Source of the DNA: Chloromonas sp. AAM2
Taxonomy: Eukaryota; Chlorophyta; Chlorophyceae; Chlamydomonadales; Chlamydomonadaceae
Direction: 5' to 3'
Assembly: GCA_004335635.1 (NCBI GenBank)
Contig: QAXH01006692.1
Coordinates: 29,054 to 93,053 of the forward strand
Length of the DNA: 64,000 bases
The notes beneath the pieces were generated by a model. That model was not told where the DNA came from and did no database searches. It was given only the letters and a program-made list of their open reading frames with translations. The translations under genes were made by a program, and so were the position numbers. This document shows positions 57,370 through 64,000 of the stretch, piece by piece (the first letter of the stretch is position 1; each line of letters opens with the position of its first letter).

Positions 57370-59252
57370 ATGTGCAGGCAATCCGACGACGCCAGACCTT
57401 GTGCAGTTCACTTGAGCACTGCGGCAACCAGCACTGGCAGCACCACCAGCCAAGGCCGCCCTGTTGCTGTTGGTAGAGAGCGGGCATCCATGCTTGCGAC
57501 ACCTCCCATCAAGCAGCTACGCTGCCTAGCCCCTTCATCCCACTTCATTTCTGGGGACCACACTGCAATGTGCGAAACGTCAGGCACATTCTCGTCAGCT
57601 CGCCGCGAAAGTGCGCCACTGTCGCGCATGGCTGTGCGCACATCACACTGTCCTCAAGGAGCAGTGCCTATTGGCGAAGCGCCGCTAGCAGCCGCATTGC
57701 AACCTCAGGTCGGCCCACCACACAGTGGAGTCCAGACAACGGGCATCCAGACAAATGGCGAGGTCCCCGCGCCAGGAGCCAGGACCCAGACTGGTGCAAC
57801 ACTTCCAGGCGCTGTTCGCGTAGCAGTGTACTGTGTCACCTGGACTGCAGACGAGTTGGTGGACCGTCTGGAAGCCGTACAAGCCGGATGTCGTTCATGG
57901 CTCCATCAAGTTCAGCTCACCCATGACTCCACCCACACCCTGGAAGAGTACGGCTTTGCTCAGGTGATTGTCGCTGCTTGGAAGTGTTTGTTGCTCTTCT
58001 TCGCTGTGTCGTGCTTGTTGTTCTGACTCTGTATACCATCTGATGCACCAGCAGTCCCCTGCCTGTTCATGCCTCATGACAGCCTGCACCATGTTGCTGC
58101 TTGCACACCCCTGTAGCTTTTGCGCCATCTCTGCAGCACGGCTCTTGACTGCTACGCTTCAGTGGTGCCTGCACAGGTTGTGACTTTGGATGCTGCTGTG
58201 GCCGACATCCTTGGCTTCTGTGACGTTGAAGTGCTTGACAATCAGACCAAGTCGTCGCGGCTGTTGCATCGCGAAGCTCCAGGACACGCTTGGCAGCTGG
58301 TGAGTTGTATCAATTCATCAATAACTGCACTGTGTGGTCGCTGTACCTGGTTGAGGTTGTTGGCGATGCTATGGAGGGGTGTGGCAAACAGTAACTATGG
58401 CTTGGCAGGGGCTGAACACTAGGATTAACAAGAGGAGCTGCGCACCTACCCACAGACAACTGTGAAGCCCAGTAAATAACGCTGATCAACTGTCAACAGT
58501 ACCAATAGTTTGAAGACACGCGTGAATGCAGCGCGCCACTTCTTTAGGGTCTTGCATACAACTTTCCTGAACACGTTGGGTCTGAAAAAGGTGTGAAAAA
58601 CATGCCCCACACCCAGGGCGGTGACGCATGAAAGAGCAAGTGGTGTTCATTATCGATAAACCTTCTACCCTTGCCTTGTTGAAACATGGCCTTGGAATAG
58701 CTTTTGACCTGAGTGCTCTAACCTGCATCAATGTCACAGTTTACTGAATCATATCTTCAAAATTGTGCGCAGGTTGGTGCAAGGGCTTTGGACGTGCAGG
58801 ACATGGAGCTGTTGCAGACATGCGACCTTCCAGAGGCCAATGAACGAGCATTGCCCACCTCCGTCCTCACCTTGCCTGCCGTCTGGCGCTGGGCTTACTC
58901 AGCAGCAGCTGCCTACCTAAGGTCTCAGGCAACTGAGGAGCGGGCAGTGACGCCTTCCAGCAACAGCACTCCTCAGCAGGTACCAACTGCCACATGGGAT
59001 CAGTTAGAAGAAGCGCTAGCGGCTGCATGCTGCAGTGCGTGCCGACAAGATCTGGACAGCACAGTGGGTGCAGGAGCACGTGGCCACAGAGACGTTTCCT
59101 TGCCTGACAGTCGGTTAGCCGCGCTTCAGGTATTGTTGCGGGCATCGCCCAAGCTCCGCTCAGCAGTAAAGCCAAGTGCTAGCTTCACAGCATCTATGAG
59201 GCGGAATTCTTCAGTAGGCTTGTTGCACCGGCCACAGATGGTGCCTGTCTAA
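57370..59252 (+). CDS. Unknown-family protein, tandem copy A
   Basis: Not recognised. Three exons join in phase: 57370-57963, 58177-58299, 58773-59252, giving 398 residues from the first in-frame ATG. The N-terminal half is low complexity. The conserved core starts at VAVYCVTWTADELVDRLEAV, continues WLHQVQLTHDSTHTLEEYGF, and crosses into exon 2, VVTLDAAVADILGFCDVEVL and NQTKSSRLLHREAPGHAWQL. Exon 3 holds LPAVWRWAYSAAAAYLRSQA, TWDQLEEALAAACC and SLPDSRLAALQVLLRASPKL. The downstream copy B matches core, exon sizes (123 bp for the middle exon in both) and intron phases. The start is uncertain because no homologue of copy B's upstream zinc-finger-like segment is seen here. Confidence 0.65.
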
Positions 59253-60587
59253 AGCCACAGATGGTGTGTGGCCACAGTTGGTGCCTGTCTAGAGAGGGGG
59301 CACTTGACTAGGGTTGCTGCAATGGGTTGATGCTTTTCTAGCGGCCAAATGATCCTATAGGCTAGCCAGCTGCCACCGGGATTTGGAAGAACCGACAATA
59401 GCTTGAATACAGCATATAGTTGAACTTTCCGTTGTGCTGTTGGGCACCCAGGTGACATGTGGTGGTTGCAACAAGGGTTTGTGTGCCATAAACAGCGTAC
59501 TGCCAACTTGAGCGATTTTTGTGATGCATCAACGCATGCATTTACTGAGCTGGCTTCTTGTCCTATTATGAGGTGTATGCGGACAACTGGCCCCTAGGGC
59601 ACCATATGTATATATTTAAGGAATTGAAAGTTAGTACGTCAACGATGTTTGTGTGTTCAACAGGGCAAGAAATTATCTTGTGATTTTCATTTTATGTTGT
59701 TGGGTCAACTGTCTGATACTGCATTGCCTCTTGTGTTCGTGGGCAGGAGAGGAATGAATGATACTTTTTCTAGGGCGTGGCGTGGCTGTGGCATGCTGCC
59801 CAGCAACTTGTTGCTCATTGTTTGTACCAAAACTAATGGATCGGCAGGGGTCTGAGCTGAAAAGCGCCCACATGCCATGTCTGTATTAACATCACTTGGT
59901 TGTCCCGGAAGAGAGCCTTCCTTTTTGTGTGGACTTGGTTATGCTGCTGTTGCGGCCCACTGTAAGACGTGGCTGAGAGCTTGATATAAAGTGAGACCAA
60001 TGTAACAACCCAGCCAACCAGTGGTTGGAGAACATCAGCTTGGAGACAGAGACATATTAAGGCAGCCACGGATGTCCAACTGGCGAATGCACCCAGGCCA
60101 CATTCCACACTTCAAGTTGTTGCAGCTCCTCAGCCATCAGTGTGTGCGTTCAAGTGGTCTCCTGAGCTTACTGCATAGATCAAAGTGCAAGTATCTGAAT
60201 TCATGCGAACGTGCGCACATGGCGCAGCTAACCTGGCATGACAGGTGCTGATGCGGCCAGTATGGCAGTGGCATATGAACAGCAACTTTTAGCCTCCTAA
60301 CAACTCCTTATCCGTTCTTCATCTTGTTCCGCCGCCCACCATCAATGTACCTTGGACACGATGCGCGAAGTTTTGCGTGCTCTGTTGAGACTTCTCTGTG
60401 GAGGGAGCCTATGCTCGTTACTGGAGCCGTACTACGGTTGCGTAACCCGGCGGCACGGTTGAGGTTGTCATCAGGCTGTGCTTGCATCGCAGAAGTGATG
60501 AGCATCTGTGCCGCTCCTTGCTCAGGCCACAAGACACTGCCATAGGTATCACTGTATCCAATCACAAGCAGCATCCAGCAGCTGCAG
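59253..60587. other. Spacer between tandem copies
   Basis: No coding exon is seen. The sequence 59230-59290 contains a short doubled GGCCACAGATGGTG/GCCTGTCTA word. Confidence 0.45.
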
Positions 60588-60856
60588 GTCAGTGTTGGTT
60601 TCAGACAAGCCTTGCCGGCTGCCCTGCTTTTGGCTCAGAATGCCGTTATGCGCATAAACTGCCCGCGCCTTCGCGACCTTGTTTTCTGCGCGCAAATCGC
60701 GCGCAAGTCCAGCGGACGGGACTTGTCGCCGCATTCAATGGCCAGATGTCCGCAAATGCTCTGCGTAGAAACGTTGGAAGAGTGAGGATGCCTCTGCCAG
60801 CACACTGCCAGGAACTTGTCATTCAATGCAAGGGCCAGCTACAGCTGTGGGCCTAA
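60588..60856 (+). CDS. Possible CCCH zinc-finger exon upstream of copy B
   Basis: After an acceptor (CAGCAGCTGCAG) the frame reads QCWFQTSLAGCPAFGSECRY followed by AHK. The spacing is C-x8-C-x6-C-x3-H, within the range of CCCH RNA-binding fingers although x5 is more usual for the middle gap. The frame stops at 60856, inside the frame of copy B's first exon. A splice linking the two would need a donor between about 60680 and 60826 that I could not fix. It may instead be a separate gene end. Confidence 0.35.
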
Positions 60857-62130
60857 ATGGCTTGCAGCAAGTAAAACCAGCCGCAGATTCACTGCAATGC
60901 GCGTCGCATCACATTGCCAACCTTGCTTGCGGTTGCTTCCCCAACCAAAACATCGACACGATGTGCAAGGCACAATCAGCAGCCCCAGATGCATGCCGTT
61001 TGACGCTGCCGCATGAGAGCACCGTCGTCTACTGTGCAACCTGGAGCGCCAGCGAACTGATTGAGCACCTGGTAGCTGGCCAGGAAGCTGCATGGCTCGA
61101 TCAAATCCAGCTCACCCATGACTCCATCTACACCCTGGAAGAATACGGCTTCGCACAGGTGATGGTCGCAAGCGTCCAGGTGCCTCTGTACCGTGAGAAG
61201 ATGGGAAACGATCCCCCAGGATGCGTGTAGTACGGGATGTACATGCGTGCTGCTTCATGTCTTCAGGTTGTCTGCCTGTTGCGCAACCCTGTAGCTCTTG
61301 GGCTATCTCAACAGCACTGCTCCTGAACTGCTCCAACGGTGCCTGCACAGGTTGTGACTTTGGATGCTGCTGCGGCCGACGCCCTTGGCTTCTGTGACCT
61401 TGAAGTGCTTGAAAATCAGACCAAATCATCACGGCTGCTCCATCGTGAAGCTCCAGGACATGCTTGGCAGCTGGTGAGTCATTGGAGTCATTCACGTTTG
61501 ATGTGGGCTAAGTCCATCGTTCACGTGAGTTAGGATAAAGCTCAGCATAGGACGCCATGCTTGATGAACCAAAAGCGTTGCACAGTTAACTAGTGACGGA
61601 TCCTGTTGTGGTGCTCCGGCATCTGATTCAGAGTCATCACAAGCAACCAGTCCAGTGTTTGGATTCTGTTGCTTTTTCACCCTCAAAATTGTATTCAGCA
61701 CGACAAACTGGCCACATCATGTTCGCGCTCAGAAATGCCATGGCATGAGCGTCCATGCCACCTGTGCTGCATGCAGGTGGGCATCAGCAGCTCTGACTCC
61801 CTTGACTTCCAACCTCTGCAGACATGCGAAGTGCCTCCTGTCACCCAATCATCAGCACCAGCCCTGGCCCTTTCTGACCTCCACTTTTCACATGTCTGGC
61901 AGTGGGCGTACGCCCAGGCAAGTGCACATACTGCTGCACAAGCACTCACAGACGATTCACCGCCACCCTCTCCTAGGGTAGCGCAGCAGGCGCCCACTGC
62001 CATGTGGGACCTGTTAGAAGAGGCATTGGCGGCTATAGCAGTTGATGCTGAGACGCCCAGATACGTTTCAAGTCCATGTGCAGCCTTTAGTATGAAGGGC
62101 CAGGAAAAGCGTTTGCAAGCAGCAGCCTGA
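60826..62130 (+). CDS. Unknown-family protein, tandem copy B
   Basis: Paralogue of copy A. Three exons join in phase: 60826-61158, 61351-61473, 61777-62130, giving 269 residues from ATG 60826. The core is STVVYCATWSASELIEHLVA, then AWLDQIQLTHDSIYTLEEYG, VVTLDAAAADALGFCDLEVL and NQTKSSRLLHREAPGHAWQL. Exon 3 has FSHVWQWAYAQASAHTAAQ and AMWDLLEEALAAIAVDAE, aligning with copy A. After the stop at 62130 a +1 frame (to 62324) encodes SLPAGWRAMLQALLQSPPKP, which aligns with copy A's C-terminus. Copy B therefore either has a further splice near 62100-62160 or has lost its frame there. Function is unknown. Confidence 0.62.
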
Positions 62131-62324
62131 CAGCAGTGGTTGTTGGGCCAACTGATTACAGCAGTGCATCTTTACCAGCTGGCTGGCGCGCCATGCTTCA
62201 GGCACTGCTGCAATCTCCACCCAAGCCGTGGGTTGCAACCAGTCCAGCACGAGCCATGGCAGCATTGATGGCTAATGCCTTGGAACAATCAACGGATAAT
62301 TCCTTTCCGACATTTAATCGATAA
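62131..62324 (+). pseudogene. Displaced C-terminal segment of copy B
   Basis: In the frame one base forward of exon 3, the segment SASLPAGWRAMLQALLQSPP continues to MANALEQSTDNSFPTFNR and TAA at 62322. It matches SLPDSRLAALQVLLRASPKL of copy A. It is either an unrecognised last exon (an acceptor such as GATTACAGCAG at 62155-62165 exists) or the result of a frameshift. Confidence 0.5.
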
Positions 62325-63096
62325 TGCCTCTCCGATAAGTCTTTAGTGCAACTTGTTGCATCTAGTTCCCGCTTGGAGGGCAAATGCAGTACCATTTGCC
62401 TGCTTTGACGAGAATCTGACCATTTTTACCCAGTGACTGTTACGTGGCCTGGCTCCTGCATGGCAACGCCCATCCGTGTGCCAGTGTGGAATGTTTTGCA
62501 AGTGTTTTGACCGTTGTAGCCTTGTTGGCCATTGAGTTGTGGTTGCCTTCACTCCCGTTTTGCTCTTGGCATGTTTCCATTGTTCTTGGCGCTCGAGAGT
62601 GCATTGGTGCAGACAGATATGTTTGGCTTGTTTTGCTGTCTTCCAATCAAAGTTTTTGTTTCGCAATGCCTTTCTGACTTGAACGGCAGACACTGCGCCA
62701 CACGTCATACTGATTTCACAAAAACTGCAGGGCTCTTGCCTGATTTCAGCCTGTGAGGCTAGCAAAACTGACGATCTTTTGATTGTATAATCGGGCTTTC
62801 AAGTGTCAGAGGTGTTGAGAGCTGTACAACAGTGTGCAACACGAGCACGAACTGCACATGCAGTGTTCACAGGCTCATCGCACCCGGGCAACCTGGGGCA
62901 ACCAGCACAACAATCGTGTTGTTTGTTTGCAGTTTATGGCAGTGTGCCATGGCATCTACTGCAGGACCATGGGCGCTGCATAAAGGGAAAGTTGTTTCCC
63001 TTTACGTTTGCCTGGTGAGCCGGCTTTCTGACCCCTGCAAGGGAGAATGAGCCTCTTTCACAAAGAACTTGCCTGTCAATTTGATTTTTCCTGCAG
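62325..63096. other. Intergenic spacer
   Basis: No supportable coding exon. The only open frames are short and lack splice continuity. Confidence 0.4.
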
Positions 63097-63742
63097 ACTT
63101 GGATCAGTGTGTAACCTCATCTCGTCTAGCCACATCAGCAGTAACAGCAATTCCAGCAGCGCAGGAATTGCCCTGCAGAGCAGGTGCCCATCATCGTCAG
63201 TTTGGACCAACCGTTTTCGTGCCGAGCCCGACTGTTGGTGTGCGTTTATTTGACGTGATTTCTGGGTCATTGCCTACCAGATCTAGCGGTCTAAGCGGCA
63301 GTAAGTGAGCGTGAAGCTTTACCATCTGATGCTAGCCTTGAGAGCCCGTCCTCACTGCGCCACAGCGTTGAACAGAGCAGGGAGAACAGATCCTGTGAAG
63401 TGGCAACCACGTTTGTCACTTGGTACGCCGGATAGCAGCCTGGTGCAATCCATCACCAGCTGGAGAACAGCAGCCAGCTGCGGCCATGATCAGCTGACGG
63501 AGAGAACGCTACAGCAGCAACTGCTCGTGCAGTACAAGCAGGCCACTGATTCCAACCTGTAAGGACACCCCGCAGAGGCTGAGCCCATACTGCGGCAACT
63601 AGTGCGGCAGCAGGCGCGTGCACTGGGCCATCAACACGCTGACACCATGAGCAGCATGGGTGAGCATGGGGCTGTGCTGGTGAGCTTAAGCAAGTTCGCA
63701 GAGGCAGTTACCGTGCTCCTGGATGTACTGCAGCTGAGGTGA
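63097..63742 (+). pseudogene. Unknown coding-like gene with in-frame stop
   Basis: Two exons join in phase: 63097-63300 (DLDQCVTSSRLATSAVTAIP onward; ends at a strong donor GCA|GTAAGTG) and 63336 onward (TLRARPHCATALNRAGRTD, then LTERTLQQQLLVQYKQATDS). The frame meets TAA at 63560-63562, then stays open in the same frame with protein-like sequence (EAEPILRQLVRQQARALGHQ, HADTMSSM, SLSKFAEAVTVLLDVLQLR) to TGA at 63740. Upstream exons are missing. It could be a gene ending at TAA, a decayed gene, or a case needing RNA evidence. No family recognised. Confidence 0.4.
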
Positions 63743-63857
63743 CGTATACAGGTCCATGAGCACCCTGTAAAGCGTCGGCATGCTGGGTCACGCCTTGGGT
63801 CAGCATGAAAATCCGCACGGTTAGCAGCAGCACACGATCAGCTGCCTGCTGCTGTGT

Positions 63858-64000
63858 CCCGTCATGGCAGCACCGCCCTCCTGCCGTGCCCCGTCATGGC
63901 AGCACCGCCCTCCTGCCGTGCCCCGTCATGGCAGCACCGCCCTCCTGCCGTGCCCCGTCATGGCAGCACCGCCCTCCTGCCGTGCCCCGTCATGGCAGCA
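63858..64000 (+). repeat. 32-bp minisatellite, about 4.5 units, continues past the edge
   Basis: Perfect copies of a unit made of CCCCGTCATGGCAGCACCGC followed by CCTCCTGCCGTG. Related, diverged units occur at 13390-13467. Confidence 0.95.

Overview
The window reads as nuclear DNA of a flagellated green alga, most likely a chlorophyte in or near the Chlamydomonadales. Genes are broken by many short GT-AG introns and there are no operons. Several proteins start with plastid-type transit peptides. Two genes encode outer-dynein-arm factors, and a eukaryotic, intron-rich organellar DNA gyrase B is present. Spacers are full of microsatellites, GCATGC-rich sequence and dispersed repeats. Three runs of N (19441-19471, 39018-39480, 50129-50240) are assembly gaps. 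I rebuilt gene models by joining exons whose splice sites and reading phases agree. All exon coordinates are therefore predictions from sequence.

Layout. 142-942 (-): 5' part of a plastid phosphate translocator. 2736-7167 (-): a RIX1/PELP1-type pre-rRNA processing protein, head to head with 7350-9671 (+), an unfamiliar protein with a ubiquitin-interacting motif, a repeat region and a degenerate EF-hand pair. 11071-12876 (-): a calmodulin-like protein resembling outer-arm dynein light chain LC4. 13371-14012: repeats, including three telomere-like hexamers. 14301-18110 (-): a ten-exon FAD monooxygenase of the zeaxanthin-epoxidase type, divergent from 18638-21473 (+), a plastid protein resembling red chlorophyll catabolite reductase. 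22690-23292 (+): a 70-residue single-helix plastid protein. 24866-29822 (-): an ARID-HMG chromatin protein. 31546-35977 (-): ODA8/LRRC56. 37688-38459 (-): an F-box-like/ankyrin gene with a frame break. 38880-41520: a repeat-dense block. 41905-52843 (-): a complete 16-exon gyrase B whose fourth-to-third exon interval carries a hAT-like transposon with a visible 8-bp target duplication. 53528-56767 (-): a nuclease of the staphylococcal-nuclease family with a lumen-type signal. 57370-62130 (+): a tandem pair of related genes of unknown family. 63097-63742 (+): another unknown gene with an in-frame stop. The right edge is a 32-bp minisatellite.

How the parts relate. Genes for the plastid (translocator, FAD monooxygenase, RCCR-like protein, small thylakoid-type protein, gyrase B, possibly the nuclease) and for flagella (LC4-like, ODA8) are interleaved, as is usual in algal chromosomes. 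The most unusual items are the tandem pair of unknown proteins, the UIM plus EF-hand protein, the hAT insertion in gyrase B, two GC-AG introns supported by protein homology, and a dispersed repeat whose end motif TTGCCAGTTCTGGGACA occurs at least eight times, mostly beside an oligo-A/T run.
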